A stretch of 64,000 nucleotides of DNA from Fredinandcohnia quinoae (GCF_022427965.1 NZ_JAKTTI010000009.1:47264-111263), one strand, 5' to 3'. Shown: positions 26,231-36,072, counted from the first letter of the stretch. A program made the numbers and translations. Notes: generated by a model from the letters alone, not told the origin.

Positions 26231-27010
26231 TTAACTAAATTGAATTAGTAGCTGATTAAATTTGTCATGTTCTTCCCAGAAAGGTCCATGGCCACTATAT
26301 TGAAATGGGACGAGCTGAGAATTTTTTATTTTTTGATGAAGCTCCTTAGCTTGTGCAAATGGAATGACTTTGTCATGAATGCCATGAATAAGCAGAGTGG
26401 GTGTGTTTATTTTCGTCAAATCTGTTTCCAACGTCTCATCCCTTAATAATTCAATGACAGAAGCGGTTGACCAACCCGCTGCCTCTAGACCCATTTGAAA
26501 AAACCATTCCGAGAACGGTCCCGTTATATACTGAAAGAAGAATTGATCTGTTACGCCCTGGATCATTTTTGGACGATCATGTAATGTCTCCTTCAGAAGC
26601 TGCTTAGCTGTCTCTGTTGTAAAGCCAGTGGGTGCTGCAGCATCAACGAGAACTAGTTTCCCTACGCCGTAACCTTTATATCGGGACATATATCGAATTG
26701 CAATCGCTCCACCTGTCGAATGACCAACAAGTGTAAAATTTTCCAATTGCAGTGCACCTACAATCGTCCGGATATCATCTGCTAATCTATTATAGTTGTA
26801 ACCATCTATTGGTTTATCTGATTTTCCAAAGCCTCTCCAATCAATACCTACACAGCGGTAGCCCCTTGCTGGCAAAATATCAAACTGATATTCAAACTGC
26901 TTATGGTTCAGCGGCCAACCATGTAGAAACACGATCGTTTTACTTCCTTTTGGATTAATATCCTCTACGTACAAATTTACACCTGTCTCAACGGTAACAA
27001 AATATCCCAT
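26231..27010 (-). CDS. Alpha/beta hydrolase
   Basis: 259 residues with the oxyanion segment HGWPLNHKQF, nucleophile elbow GHSTGG, Asp in LIHGIHDKVIPF and His in SGHGPFWEEH. The arrangement is that of the chloroperoxidase-like/esterase branch of the fold; the substrate is unknown. ATG 27010 is used because TGGAGGAA lies 6 nt upstream. Monocistronic, convergent with ileS. Confidence 0.88.
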   Translation of the reverse strand: MGYFVTVETGVNLYVEDINPKGSKTIVFLHGWPLNHKQFEYQFDILPARGYRCVGIDWRGFGKSDKPIDGYNYNRLADDIRTIVGALQLENFTLVGHSTGGAIAIRYMSRYKGYGVGKLVLVDAAAPTGFTTETAKQLLKETLHDRPKMIQGVTDQFFFQYITGPFSEWFFQMGLEAAGWSTASVIELLRDETLETDLTKINTPTLLIHGIHDKVIPFAQAKELHQKIKNSQLVPFQYSGHGPFWEEHDKFNQLLIQFS

Positions 27011-27129
27011 GCCAATTCCTCCATCAATCATTTTTTAGCATAGGATATTCATATTTGGAAACTTAGGTGTTTATCTAATTATGATGTAGCAGTGGTATTC
27101 AACATCTCAAGACGAGTATTATCAAATGC

Positions 27130-28494
27130 TTACAGATTAACTTGTTCTACAACCTTCTTCTTTAACCAAGCTTTTGAAATCCAACGTTTCATTGCAAATA
27201 ATCCACGTACCCATTCATCAAGTCCTTGAGCAAGCCAAATTCCTAATAACCCCAAACCTAGGATGACTCCGAAGAAGTAGCTTACTAGTACTGCAACTCC
27301 CCACATGGAGATAATCCCAATTACAACAGGGAATCGTACATCTCCTACCGATTTTAATGAACCCATTAGAACGATATTCATTGCACGACCAGGTTCTATA
27401 AAGACAATTGCCCATAATACAGGAAGACCAATAGCGATAATGGCGGGGTCATCTGTAAATACAGCTAGGATCGGTTCACCAATGAGCGCAACGGCAAGTG
27501 AAGCGACTGTAGAAACAATGAAGGAGATCTTTAATGTCTTCAGCCCCCTCTTTAATGCCCTGTCATATTGTTTAGCCCCCATATAGCGAGCAACTAGAAG
27601 CTGGGTACCTTGGGCAATTGCCATCGTAAATAGGAAGCAAGCCATTGATATATTTAAAATATACACCCGCGCTGCCAACGCTTCGTCTCCAATCAATGCT
27701 ACAAAGCTCGTAATCACTACTTGTGAAAATTGATAGGAAAGATTTTCTCCAGCAGATGGAACCCCGATGGAAAGAATGTCTTTCACATCCGTTTTATCAA
27801 TAATAAAGAAATCTCTTATAGGTAGTTTTAAAGCGAGTATTCGATGCACCAAGTAAAGAAGCGCTAAAATAATGAAAATCCTAGCCACAATAATCGAATA
27901 CGAAACCCCAGTAACACCTGTTATAGGAAGACCAAACCAACCTTTAATCGCAATAAAATAACCGATAATGCTTATTACATTCATGATAACAGTAGCTACC
28001 ATTGTTTCTCTAGTATGTCCATAGCTCCGTAAAACGGCACTTAATGCTAAAGAAATAGATTCAAGGAATAGAGATATACCTGTAATCGTAAGGAAGGTGT
28101 AAGCAAAATCATAGATTTCACCACTAAGTCCGTAAAATTTTAAAAATATACCGCCAAAAGACACAACTACGAGAGTCATAGCAATTCCTACCCAGAAATT
28201 GACTCCAATTGCTGACTTTGCAAGTCTCCGTGCCCGATCTAATTTGTTCGCCCCTAAATTTTGGCCAATAAGAATAGTTGTTCCAATCGCAGTAACGTTG
28301 AATACTAAAATAAATATATTAATAATTTGATTCGCAACACCAACACCCGCAACAGCATTATCCGAATATCCGCTTAGTATTAATGTAGCAATAATCCCCA
28401 TGCTCATATGAAGCGATATTTCGATGAAAAGAGGCCAAGTGATGCTAAACAGTGATTGCTCCTGGAATTTGTTTGTGTTTGTTTCTATAGACAT
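27130..28494 (-). CDS. MATE-family multidrug efflux protein
   Basis: 454 residues with twelve predicted membrane helices in two similar halves, and the MATE-type segments GVGVANQIINIF near residue 50 and GLPITGVTGVSYSIIVAR near residue 190. Cation-driven export of drugs or metabolites is the family role. Start preceded by GAAGGAGAAAAA. Short gaps on both sides; no obvious operon partner. Confidence 0.88.
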   Translation of the reverse strand: MSIETNTNKFQEQSLFSITWPLFIEISLHMSMGIIATLILSGYSDNAVAGVGVANQIINIFILVFNVTAIGTTILIGQNLGANKLDRARRLAKSAIGVNFWVGIAMTLVVVSFGGIFLKFYGLSGEIYDFAYTFLTITGISLFLESISLALSAVLRSYGHTRETMVATVIMNVISIIGYFIAIKGWFGLPITGVTGVSYSIIVARIFIILALLYLVHRILALKLPIRDFFIIDKTDVKDILSIGVPSAGENLSYQFSQVVITSFVALIGDEALAARVYILNISMACFLFTMAIAQGTQLLVARYMGAKQYDRALKRGLKTLKISFIVSTVASLAVALIGEPILAVFTDDPAIIAIGLPVLWAIVFIEPGRAMNIVLMGSLKSVGDVRFPVVIGIISMWGVAVLVSYFFGVILGLGLLGIWLAQGLDEWVRGLFAMKRWISKAWLKKKVVEQVNL

Positions 28495-28661
28495 TTTTTC
28501 TCCTTCTTTACTAAAATCAGTATGAAACCTATTTTAATACATTTCACACCAATTGAAAGAAAAAAGTTTTTTCCACACGATCCCGAAATTAGCTTATCAT
28601 GGATTGATTAAGTAAATCATAACTATTCCTTTTCAAGAATAGTGCAACAAAAATATGTAAC

Positions 28662-29102
28662 TCAAAAATATTTTATATAACTATCATACTCATTATCTAT
28701 TTGCATTCCCATATTCTCGTATAATGCTTTTGCAATATGATTGTTAGGTGCAGTCTGTAACGTGACAAATCTTGCCTTTTCACTTTCACAAAACTGAAAG
28801 GCTTTTTGCATAAGTGCTATTCCTGCACCTTTCCCCCTACAAGTTGGATCAACAAATAAATCGTTTAGAATATATGCTCGTTGCATGCTGACAGAAGAAA
28901 ATGTTGGGTATAACTGCACAAATCCGACTGCTTTTTCCCCTACATATGCAATAAAGATATGGGATTCATTATTAAGAATTCTTGCTTGGATAAACTTTTT
29001 TGCTCCCTCTTCATCACTTGGCTGTTTATAAAACATTCGATATGCATTAAATAATGAGCTGATTTCATTAATACAACTGATATTTCCCTTCACAATTTTC
29101 AT
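28662..29102 (-). CDS. GNAT-family N-acetyltransferase
   Basis: 146 residues. The acetyl-CoA loop CRGKGAGIALM (R/Q-x-x-G-x-G/A), the preceding beta4 strand LNDLFVDP and the C-terminal NHIAKALYENMGM are classical GNAT elements. Substrate unknown. ATG 29102 follows AAAGGGGATTGACGT. Confidence 0.88.
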   Translation of the reverse strand: MKIVKGNISCINEISSLFNAYRMFYKQPSDEEGAKKFIQARILNNESHIFIAYVGEKAVGFVQLYPTFSSVSMQRAYILNDLFVDPTCRGKGAGIALMQKAFQFCESEKARFVTLQTAPNNHIAKALYENMGMQIDNEYDSYIKYF

Positions 29103-29157
29103 ACGTCAATCCCCTTTTGAAAAAAATATATTTTTTAAAGCAGAATCGATATACTGA

Positions 29158-29535
29158 TTAATCTGATTCATTACCTTCCTCAGCTAAATTCTCTTTCCTT
29201 TCCAATTCAGAGGCTCCCGTTTCTTCACTTTTCCTATTCGGCATTTCCTTCGCTTCACTTTCGTGTATTTCAAATAATTGAATAAACTCGTTAATTACCA
29301 TATCAATTGCTTTTAATTCACCGACTAAAATCTGATGGATGGATTTAAATTCTGGTTCTTCTAATTGTTGCTTAATGGTTGAACGCTTTAGATTCATCAT
29401 CTCTAAAAAAGCAATTGCCCTCCCGCGGCGAAATGTTTTTGGTCCTCGTGAACCACGGTCTTTCCCTCTATAACGCTCACCACGATGATGTCCCTCTTTC
29501 TTAACATCCTTAAATGTTTCCTCTCTCATTTTCAT
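29158..29535 (-). CDS. Charged hypothetical protein behind a palindromic operator
   Basis: About 125 residues from ATG 29535 or 29529 (AAGGAG lies just upstream; 29529 has the better 8-nt spacing). The N-terminal third is rich in Arg, Gly and His (GHHRGERYRGKDRGSRGPKTFRRGR). A helical core AFLEMMNLKRSTIKQQL...LVGELKAIDMVINEFIQLF and an acidic tail follow. I have a weak memory of similar Bacillus proteins with unreliable names but cannot assign a function. The basic start could bind nucleic acid. A consensus promoter with a perfect palindrome downstream of it lies immediately upstream. Confidence 0.7.
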   Translation of the reverse strand: MKMREETFKDVKKEGHHRGERYRGKDRGSRGPKTFRRGRAIAFLEMMNLKRSTIKQQLEEPEFKSIHQILVGELKAIDMVINEFIQLFEIHESEAKEMPNRKSEETGASELERKENLAEEGNESD

Positions 29536-29545
29536 CTCTCCTTCT

Positions 29546-29609
29546 TTGTATACATTTGTATACAACAATTTGTTTAATTGATTGTATAGGGTTGGATACG
29601 AAATGTCAA
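29546..29609 (-). promoter_or_regulatory. Promoter with a downstream 20-bp palindromic operator
   Basis: Minus strand: TTGACA (29609-29604), 17-bp spacer, TACAAT (29586-29581). About 16 bp further on lies the perfect palindrome TTGTATACA-N2-TGTATACAA (29565-29546). A site at this position would block early transcription when a repressor binds. The regulator is not evident in the window. Confidence 0.7.
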
Positions 29610-30009
29610 TGTGAATGAAGAGGGGTTACACAAATAATACTGTAACTTATTCAGAAGCGAATTCATCTATTATGTATGTTGCAAGCAGAGATTGTATTCA
29701 ATACTACTGTGGCTATTTATTGATTCAGCAATTATAAGTGAAATTTATAAAAGAAAAGAGGGAAAATGATGAACATCACATACAATCAAGAGAGATCGAA
29801 GCTTATAAAAAGGGTGGGAATCTGCTAAAATGTTCGCTAATGAATTAGGTGCAGAGGTCGATGGAGGTGCAATCTGGTTTGCGGTATAGCCTGATGATAA
29901 ATACGGAATTAGTGCGATATACACGATGCCTTCCCCATAATAAGGTTATCTGGCATTCAAACTATCAAGTTTGTATAAGCAAACTTGATAGTTCAAGACC
30001 AGAGCAATT
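29610..30009. other. Gene-free stretch with decayed coding sequence and a perfect hairpin
   Basis: No intact gene. On the plus strand around 29827-29890 a short run reads MFANELGAEVDGGAIWFAV then a stop, followed after the stop by PDDKYGISAIYTMPSP, which looks like the worn remains of a gene. At 29960-29993 a 14-bp perfect inverted repeat (AACTATCAAGTTTG, 6-nt loop) lies just past the chemotaxis gene stop. It has no T-run and could protect the mRNA 3' end. Confidence 0.5.
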
Positions 30010-31698
30010 CTATAGCTGAAATTTGCGAACCATTCTATTTAATTCTTCGGCTAATTTAGAAAGGTCATTTGAACTTCGTGCTACTTCATCCATTGAACTG
30101 CTTGTTTGTTGAATAGATGCAGATGTCTGCTCAATCCCAGCAGCAGATTCTTCAGCTGTTGCAGCAATTTCTTGAATTGAACTTTCCATCTCTCTACTAT
30201 TAGCTGCAATGTGTAAGAAGTTTTTTGAAATACTTTCGACATTATGGACCATTTCTATTATGTAATGATTTATTTCATTAAAAGTTGAGTGTGTCATTTT
30301 AATTTGACTCGTACCTTGCTCCACTTCTTTGTATCCACTTTTTAAGGAATCTGTAACCACTGAAACTTCGTTTTGCATACTGTTCACGATTGAAGTAATA
30401 TCTGTCAGTGATGCAGCAGTTTGTTCTGCCAATTTCCTTACTTCATCTGCTACAACAGAAAAACCTCTTCCATGTTCTCCAGCTCTTGCTGCTTCAATCG
30501 CCGCATTTAATGCCAATAAATTGGTTTGTTCTGCAATTTCCCTAATAACCAATATTAAGTTTGATATACTCTTAGAATGATGATTTAAATTTTCTACTTT
30601 CTGAACTGAATCCTGCATAATCTGATTAATTGTAATCATTTGATTCGTCGAGGATTCCATTAATTGGCTGCCTTCACGTGTCATATCAATGACTTTATTC
30701 GTTTTCTCTTGTATTCGTTCTCCGTTTTCATTCGCTTCTTGTACCTTCATAGAGAAGCTCGTCATAGCTGAAGACAAATTACTTGAGTTAGTAGCTTGAT
30801 TTTCTGATCCTGCTGCTATTTCCTGCATGGTCACTGCAATCTGTTCTGCACCGGTCAATACTTCATTTGCAGATTGGGTTAATTCTTCACTCTGGCTGGT
30901 TACTGTTTCAGATACACTATTTATTTGCTTTAACAAATTCTTCATATGTGTGGCCATCTTATTTGTAGATGCTACCAGCTTTCCTACCTCATCATCTGAC
31001 TTTGACTGTAAGGGTTCTTTTGACAAATCCCCTTGGGCAATTATATCCATTTGATTCATGACCATTCGGATTGGATTCGATATCCTTATGGAAAGAACGA
31101 CTCCTGTAATACCAGAAATGATTGCTACTAATAGACTTAGAGTAAAGACAAGTGTTAAGCTCGACTTTGCATCATTTTGAATTCCCTTTTCTTCTTCATC
31201 TGTGATTTCTTGTAACCATTTGTACATAGCATTCATTTCATTTACCATTGTGGAGTGGAGAGGAACTATCTCTTCCAATCCTCTATCAAGTGCTGTTTGC
31301 TTATCAGTATTGACTAATGCCATAATCGGCTCAGCTACTTGCTGTAATTGGTTATTATATTTTGCAATTGAGTCAAATTTATCTTTCGATTCTTGTGTCG
31401 CTGATATTTTTTTCCCAGTATCTATTAACTGGTTAATCGTTACATCGGATTGCTTGAAATCATTTAGATACTTATTATCACCATATAGCATATATGCTCG
31501 ATAATAGCCAATCTCCAACGATATTTCGTTTTGAATTGTTATTGTAATTGCCTTCAAATCGGATACTGGACCCACTAGATTATTATAGGAATCTATTGTT
31601 TTTTTCATAGTATTTGAGGTCATGAGCGATATACCACCAAAAATAAGAGATATAGCAAGAAAGGATATAATTAATCTTTGTTTAATTGAAAGTTTCAT
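30010..31698 (-). CDS. Methyl-accepting chemotaxis protein
   Basis: 562 residues. N-terminal helix (about 8-28), an extracytoplasmic four-helix-bundle sensor (30-180), second membrane helix (about 182-204), HAMP domain, then a long coiled-coil signalling domain with the invariant hairpin tip [20 protein letters not shown] and Gln/Glu-rich methylation helices. It should relay a ligand signal to CheA/CheW. No signal molecule can be inferred. It follows an EAL phosphodiesterase gene by 73 bp on the same strand, a possible link between cyclic di-GMP and taxis. Confidence 0.93.
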   Translation of the reverse strand: MKLSIKQRLIISFLAISLIFGGISLMTSNTMKKTIDSYNNLVGPVSDLKAITITIQNEISLEIGYYRAYMLYGDNKYLNDFKQSDVTINQLIDTGKKISATQESKDKFDSIAKYNNQLQQVAEPIMALVNTDKQTALDRGLEEIVPLHSTMVNEMNAMYKWLQEITDEEEKGIQNDAKSSLTLVFTLSLLVAIISGITGVVLSIRISNPIRMVMNQMDIIAQGDLSKEPLQSKSDDEVGKLVASTNKMATHMKNLLKQINSVSETVTSQSEELTQSANEVLTGAEQIAVTMQEIAAGSENQATNSSNLSSAMTSFSMKVQEANENGERIQEKTNKVIDMTREGSQLMESSTNQMITINQIMQDSVQKVENLNHHSKSISNLILVIREIAEQTNLLALNAAIEAARAGEHGRGFSVVADEVRKLAEQTAASLTDITSIVNSMQNEVSVVTDSLKSGYKEVEQGTSQIKMTHSTFNEINHYIIEMVHNVESISKNFLHIAANSREMESSIQEIAATAEESAAGIEQTSASIQQTSSSMDEVARSSNDLSKLAEELNRMVRKFQL

Positions 31699-31771
31699 TT
31701 ACTTGTTCCTCCACGAAGTTCATTCAGGTGTTGTCATTTAAATTGTGCATTGTAATACTATATATAGATTA

Positions 31772-32701
31772 TTAGATACAAGGAACCTTTAAATTGAAGT
31801 TGTTTCTCTTTTGGATTTTAGCCATTTCCTCAAATTCTTGACCTAACATTTCTAGCGCATCTTCTAACCACCTTTGTCTACTTAACTCTTTCGAAATACC
31901 ATCTTGACCAACTACTTCTTCAATCATTTGTAAGTTTTGAACAAATTCTTCTCGGCGTACAGGTTTACTAAACAAATATCCTTGTGCTTTATTACATAGA
32001 CTCTGTTGCAGAAAAATTAATTGCTCTGTTGTTTCAACTCCTTCTGCGATGACTTCTAATTTTAGCTGGTGAGCCATAGCAATTATTGTTTTTACTATCG
32101 TTGCATCCTTTGAATCAGATGTACATACACGAACAAATGACTGGTCAATTTTGATAATATCAATAGGAAACTCTTTCAAATAAGATAAGGAACTATATCC
32201 AGTTCCAAAATCATCTAAACTAAGTAAGACTCCAAGCTTTTTTAATTCTTTTACGATAGGGAGAACATGCTGTACATCCATCATCATACTCTCGGTTATC
32301 TCTAATTCCAAATACCTAGCGTCAAGTTGAGTCTCCCCTAATATACCTTTAACCATCTCAACCAAACCTACTTGATACAGTTGAGGAGCTGATAAATTAA
32401 CTGCTATTATCATTGGCGGTAACCCTGAATCTTGCCATGCTTTATTTTGCATACAAGCTGTTCGGAGTACCCATTCACCTATCGGTAGTATTAAACCCGT
32501 TTCTTCAGCTACGGGAATAAATTCCGAAGGGGGGATCAACCCTTTTATTGGATGTTCCCAACGTATCAGTGCCTCAATCCCCGTTACCTTTCCTGATACC
32601 AAATCGAGTTTAGGCTGATAAAACAGGCGAAATTCCCCTTTTTCTAATGCAATGTTTAATTCCTTTCTTAATTGTGTTTTAGAATTATGTAGTGTACTCA
32701 T
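31772..32701 (-). CDS. Stand-alone EAL-domain cyclic di-GMP phosphodiesterase
   Basis: 309 residues. EAL ([11 protein letters not shown] near residue 35), [34 protein letters not shown] and [10 protein letters not shown] are all present, so the metal- and substrate-binding residues of an active phosphodiesterase are intact. There is no GGDEF or sensor domain. The start is behind GGAGATAAC. It should degrade cyclic di-GMP in the cytoplasm; the adjacent chemotaxis receptor suggests a role in motility. Confidence 0.92.
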   Translation of the reverse strand: MSTLHNSKTQLRKELNIALEKGEFRLFYQPKLDLVSGKVTGIEALIRWEHPIKGLIPPSEFIPVAEETGLILPIGEWVLRTACMQNKAWQDSGLPPMIIAVNLSAPQLYQVGLVEMVKGILGETQLDARYLELEITESMMMDVQHVLPIVKELKKLGVLLSLDDFGTGYSSLSYLKEFPIDIIKIDQSFVRVCTSDSKDATIVKTIIAMAHQLKLEVIAEGVETTEQLIFLQQSLCNKAQGYLFSKPVRREEFVQNLQMIEEVVGQDGISKELSRQRWLEDALEMLGQEFEEMAKIQKRNNFNLKVPCI

Positions 32702-32885
32702 GTTATCTCCATTTCAAAATCCAATAATAAAAGCTCTGCATTAATTTTATAAAAATGTAATTTAAGAATCGCTAGTAAGTAAGTATTAGAGGCGTACACC
32801 CAAGATGACCATTTTGTTCATTTGTTCACATGCAATCATTATATAGTCCAAAGTACTCATTTTTCAATGATAATGATCACTTTTC

Positions 32886-32932
32886 AAAAAAAGTGAGGTA
32901 TTCCGTCACTATCATACGAAAAACCTCACTTT
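32886..32932 (-). terminator. Terminator of the LytTR-regulated ABC operon
   Basis: Perfect 10-bp stem AAAGTGAGGT/ACCTCACTTT with a long loop and a T-run on the minus strand, about 50 bp after the small membrane ORF. Confidence 0.75.
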
Positions 32933-32980
32933 ATATTTTCAAGTCCACTCACATTTCAAGACTTTTGACCTACATGAAAA

Positions 32981-33088
32981 TCAACTTCCTAACTGACGAA
33001 ACACAATTATAATTAAGACTCCGATTAGGACGCCATAAATTGTACTAATCCAGAAAGGTTTTTTAGGCTTTTTATCCGTATTTTCCAC
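32981..33088 (-). CDS. Small single-span membrane protein in the ABC operon
   Basis: Short ORF reading VENTDKKPKKPFWISTIYGV... then a hydrophobic helix LIGVLIIIVF and RQLGS. It starts at GTG 33088 with AAAGGATG 8 nt upstream; the frame can be extended to ATG 33112, which has no ribosome site. It lies within 45 bp of the permease stop and before the operon terminator. A charged N-terminus, one helix and a tiny outside tail fit an accessory peptide of the exporter. No family recognised. Confidence 0.55.
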   Translation of the reverse strand: MENTDKKPKKPFWISTIYGVLIGVLIIIVFRQLGS

Positions 33089-33132
33089 ACCATCCACATC
33101 CTTTCGATACATATTTTAGCTAAGAATTTTCT

Positions 33133-33843
33133 TTATTTATCAAATCTACGTCTTCCATAAATGATAAAAGTGACTACTAATGTGACAATACACCATGCTA
33201 AGAGAATGAGCAGACTCCCTCCAATAGTTGTAATGCCACCTCCGTTATTTAATTCAAGCCAGGCTTTACTTAACTGATTATCAGGTAAAAAGCTTAGTAC
33301 TTTTAAAATAGCTTCATTTTCAATCATTGTTCGAAACAGGGAGCTCATTCCGAAAATAATCATCACAGGCATTCCAACAATTGTTGTTTCCATTACAGTT
33401 CTTGATACCAACCCAAGAGTCGTTCCAATCGCAATGAAAATGACTAAGCTCAAAAGAATCAGTAATGAAAATAAGCCAATCTGTGGAATTTTAATATTAC
33501 TAAAGTAGGCAGAGCCAATAATAACAACGACAGTCAACATAGCTGTTAATGCGCTTTTTCCAACTAATATTTCCATCGTACTAGCCGGTGAAAGTATTAA
33601 GCCCCTTAATGTATTCTTTTCTTTCTCTTCTGCAACCATCGCAGCCTGTACAAAACACCCAGCAATAACTATTGCTAAAGTAATTGGCATTAATTGAAGG
33701 CCAATGTCATCAATACCTTCTCGGCCTAACCAAGCAGCAAGTACTAATGGCATCGCTAATGTAAATATCATATATGAATTTTTATATAAATCCTTCCAGT
33801 CCTTTAGAAATATTGCTTGTATGCGTTTGAATGAAAATGTCAT
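33133..33843 (-). CDS. ABC-2 exporter permease
   Basis: 236 residues with six membrane helices, including the ABC-2 pattern AAMVAEEKEKNTLRGLILSPAS between helices 2 and 3. It overlaps the ATPase gene by 4 bp, so they are translated together. The substrate is unknown; control by a LytTR regulator suggests a peptide or envelope-stress role. Confidence 0.88.
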   Translation of the reverse strand: MTFSFKRIQAIFLKDWKDLYKNSYMIFTLAMPLVLAAWLGREGIDDIGLQLMPITLAIVIAGCFVQAAMVAEEKEKNTLRGLILSPASTMEILVGKSALTAMLTVVVIIGSAYFSNIKIPQIGLFSLLILLSLVIFIAIGTTLGLVSRTVMETTIVGMPVMIIFGMSSLFRTMIENEAILKVLSFLPDNQLSKAWLELNNGGGITTIGGSLLILLAWCIVTLVVTFIIYGRRRFDK

Positions 33844-34688
33844 GATAACGACCTCCCAGTTAATTGTAAAAAGATATCTCCTAATGATGGTTCATTTGAA
33901 TGGATTGATAAAACCTGATCATTTTTTAAATATTGATAGATCTGTTCTGCACCTTCCCCATTTTTATCTACAACAAGTGTTTGATTTCCTTTTAATACGA
34001 GCTTAATGGTCGAATCACCGAATTGCATACTTAAATTTTTAGGTGTATCAAGCAGTTTTATTTCTCCTTCATGAAGGAATGCCACACGATCACAAAGCTT
34101 CTCTGCCTCCTGCATGTCATGTGTTGTTAAAAAAATAGTCGTTCCCTCTTGGTTCAACTTTTTTAACCCAGCATGGATGTGCATCGTGTTGACGGGATCT
34201 AATGCAGATGTTGGTTCATCTAAAAACAGTAAATCTGGTTTATGTAATATCGCCCTGGCCAACGTTACTCTTTGCTTCATTCCTTTTGATAGTTTTTGGA
34301 CGGCAGTCTTTTTTTCATCTACTAGATTCACTGTCTCCAGTACCTCATCAATACGTGATACATTTATTTCATATAACTTACAGTAAAGTGCAAGATTATC
34401 ATAAATAGTAAGCCGTTCATAAAGGCCACTATTATCTGTTAAAATACCAATTCGTTTCATATAGGAGGGATCCTTCACCTTTGAAAGCTTCTCACCAAAA
34501 ACAGTAATTTCGCCAGCAGTATGTTGTAATTGTGATGTTAATATTTTTATTGTTGTCGTTTTTCCAGATCCGCTTGGACCTAAAAATCCGAAAGTTTCAC
34601 CTTTTTTCACATTGAATGTTGCATCTTTTAATGCAATTTTGTTTCCAAATGATTTCACTAAATTTTCCACTTCAACAATATTTTCCAT
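33840..34688 (-). CDS. ABC exporter ATP-binding protein
   Basis: 282 residues. Walker A GPSGSGKTT, signature LSKGMKQRVTLARAI, Walker B LLFLDEPTSALDP and switch His in TTHDMQEAE are intact. ATG 34688 follows GGGAGCTGTGAA; a frame extension to 34706 lacks a better site. It is the first gene of an ATPase-permease-small membrane protein operon, directly downstream of three 21-bp repeats and the gene for a LytTR regulator with a dead ABC domain. Confidence 0.9.
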   Translation of the reverse strand: MENIVEVENLVKSFGNKIALKDATFNVKKGETFGFLGPSGSGKTTTIKILTSQLQHTAGEITVFGEKLSKVKDPSYMKRIGILTDNSGLYERLTIYDNLALYCKLYEINVSRIDEVLETVNLVDEKKTAVQKLSKGMKQRVTLARAILHKPDLLFLDEPTSALDPVNTMHIHAGLKKLNQEGTTIFLTTHDMQEAEKLCDRVAFLHEGEIKLLDTPKNLSMQFGDSTIKLVLKGNQTLVVDKNGEGAEQIYQYLKNDQVLSIHSNEPSLGDIFLQLTGRSLS

Positions 34689-34739
34689 TTCACAGCTCCC
34701 TTTCACCTAATGGATGTTCCATTTTTGTTTTCTGGTCTC

Positions 34740-34768
34740 AGTTTAGCTGATCCATTCAACAAACGCAG
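34740..34768 (-). promoter_or_regulatory. Activator-dependent promoter of the ABC operon
   Basis: Minus strand: a poor -35 CTGCGT (34768-34763), 17-bp spacer, TAAACT -10 (34745-34740). The 21-bp repeats begin only about 10 bp upstream of the -35, the right place for an activator. Confidence 0.5.
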
Positions 34769-34777
34769 TAATATCAA

Positions 34778-34838
34778 GGTGAAAAGAGTATTTTTCCTGG
34801 TGAATGGAGCATGATTAGAGGTGAATGGAGCATGATTT
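34778..34838. repeat. Three 21-bp direct repeats, probable LytTR binding sites
   Basis: GGTGAATGGAGCATGATT begins at 34799 and again at 34820, identical over 18 bp, and a weaker copy (GGTGAAAAGAGTATTTTT) begins at 34778. The period is exactly 21 bp, two helical turns, which is how LytTR domains bind side by side on DNA. The nearest regulator gene encodes a LytTR domain. Confidence 0.75.
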
Positions 34839-34875
34839 CGGCTGGAAATTACAACATACCTCTCACAATATCCTT

Positions 34876-35931
34876 CTAGATTCCGATAATTTCTTTCAAC
34901 TCATTTAAATTCCCCTTCGATAGTGGAACCGAACTTTTCTTCGAATCTTCTAAAATCAAACTATAGCTATTTCGCGTCCAAGTAATAACTTCTTTAACCT
35001 TCTGTAGATTTACAATATAGGAACGATGGCACCGAAAAAAGCCAAATGGGGATAGACGATCAAATAATTCATTCATTGTATATGTACATGGGAAGATTTC
35101 ACCTTTTACATGTAAATTCGATACCCCATCATTACTTTCGATATAGTCGATCTCAGTTGGATCTAATAAAATAATCTTATCATTTACCTTTGCTGGAATT
35201 TTTTCAAAACGGAATGGTTTTGGTTCATTAGGTGTCTTCTTTATCACATCTTCCTTTTCAGATTCAGTAATTTCTTCATTATCTACCTGTTTATCATCTT
35301 CTGATAATACATCTATTTCTTTTAATCCATCTTCTCGAAGTCGATATACAGAATTCGACATTAAAATGGCATTTTCAAGATTACTTGTAGTAATTAATAC
35401 TGTCTTCCCATTATTCGTTAAATCCTTAATGATGTTTTGAATAATAAATATGCTCTCAATATCCACGTTTTGAATTGGTTCTTCTACGATCACAAGGTCA
35501 GGATCATGGACGATTGCTCGTCCAATCTGAAGACGCTTTTTTTCAGAGAATGATAGCTTTGCAATCCTTTTATTTTCTGTTAACCCGATCTGCCTCAATA
35601 CCTCATTTACATCAATCTTCACTTCGTATAGCCTTTTAAAAAATGTTAAATACTCTAACGGAGTAAGCCTTTCATATAAGGCATCATCGATCAAGACAAG
35701 TCCTACCCTTTTACTAAGCTCTTTATAGGATTTACGTTTCTCCCCCAAAAAATAAATCTCTCCTCCTGATTGAGCAGACTTTCCAATTAATATATGAATC
35801 AATTCAGTGCTTACCTCAACATTACATTGAATCGCAACAACTTCACCATTATGCAGTTCCAAATCAAATGGTAAAAATAATAATGAATTGCCCTTTCTTT
35901 TCTCTAGTTGTTTTATACATAAGACACTCAT
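34876..35931 (-). CDS. LytTR-domain regulator with a degenerate ABC ATPase domain
   Basis: 351 residues. Residues 1-210 follow the ABC ATPase fold, but the P-loop is lost (GEVVAIQCNVEVSTELIHIL has no GxxGxGK), the signature is LSFSEKKR and the switch His is Ser (TTSNLE). Walker B VIVEEP survives. A charged linker (215-245) leads to a LytTR DNA-binding domain (ILLDPTEIDYIESNDGVSNLHV...FFRCHRSYIVNLQKVKEV). So the ABC part is probably a binding or sensing module, perhaps docking on the exporter encoded downstream, and the LytTR part binds the 21-bp repeats next to its own 3' end. ATG 35931 has GGAGAG 8 nt upstream. Confidence 0.88.
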   Translation of the reverse strand: MSVLCIKQLEKRKGNSLLFLPFDLELHNGEVVAIQCNVEVSTELIHILIGKSAQSGGEIYFLGEKRKSYKELSKRVGLVLIDDALYERLTPLEYLTFFKRLYEVKIDVNEVLRQIGLTENKRIAKLSFSEKKRLQIGRAIVHDPDLVIVEEPIQNVDIESIFIIQNIIKDLTNNGKTVLITTSNLENAILMSNSVYRLREDGLKEIDVLSEDDKQVDNEEITESEKEDVIKKTPNEPKPFRFEKIPAKVNDKIILLDPTEIDYIESNDGVSNLHVKGEIFPCTYTMNELFDRLSPFGFFRCHRSYIVNLQKVKEVITWTRNSYSLILEDSKKSSVPLSKGNLNELKEIIGI

Positions 35932-36044
35932 CAAACAATCTCTCCATTTCTGTCAAATAAATCCTATCTATTAATCGTAAACAATATTTTACCAAAATTG
36001 GATTCAGCTTAGTAGTTTAAAAGGAACTGTTTATTAAGGTGGAT

Positions 36045-36072
36045 AAAAAAACTGGACCCACTTTGGATCCAG
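36045..36072 (-). terminator. Terminator of the sugar-catabolism operon
   Basis: CTGGATCC, 5-nt loop, GGGTCCAG, then TTTTTTT on the minus strand. Confidence 0.85.
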
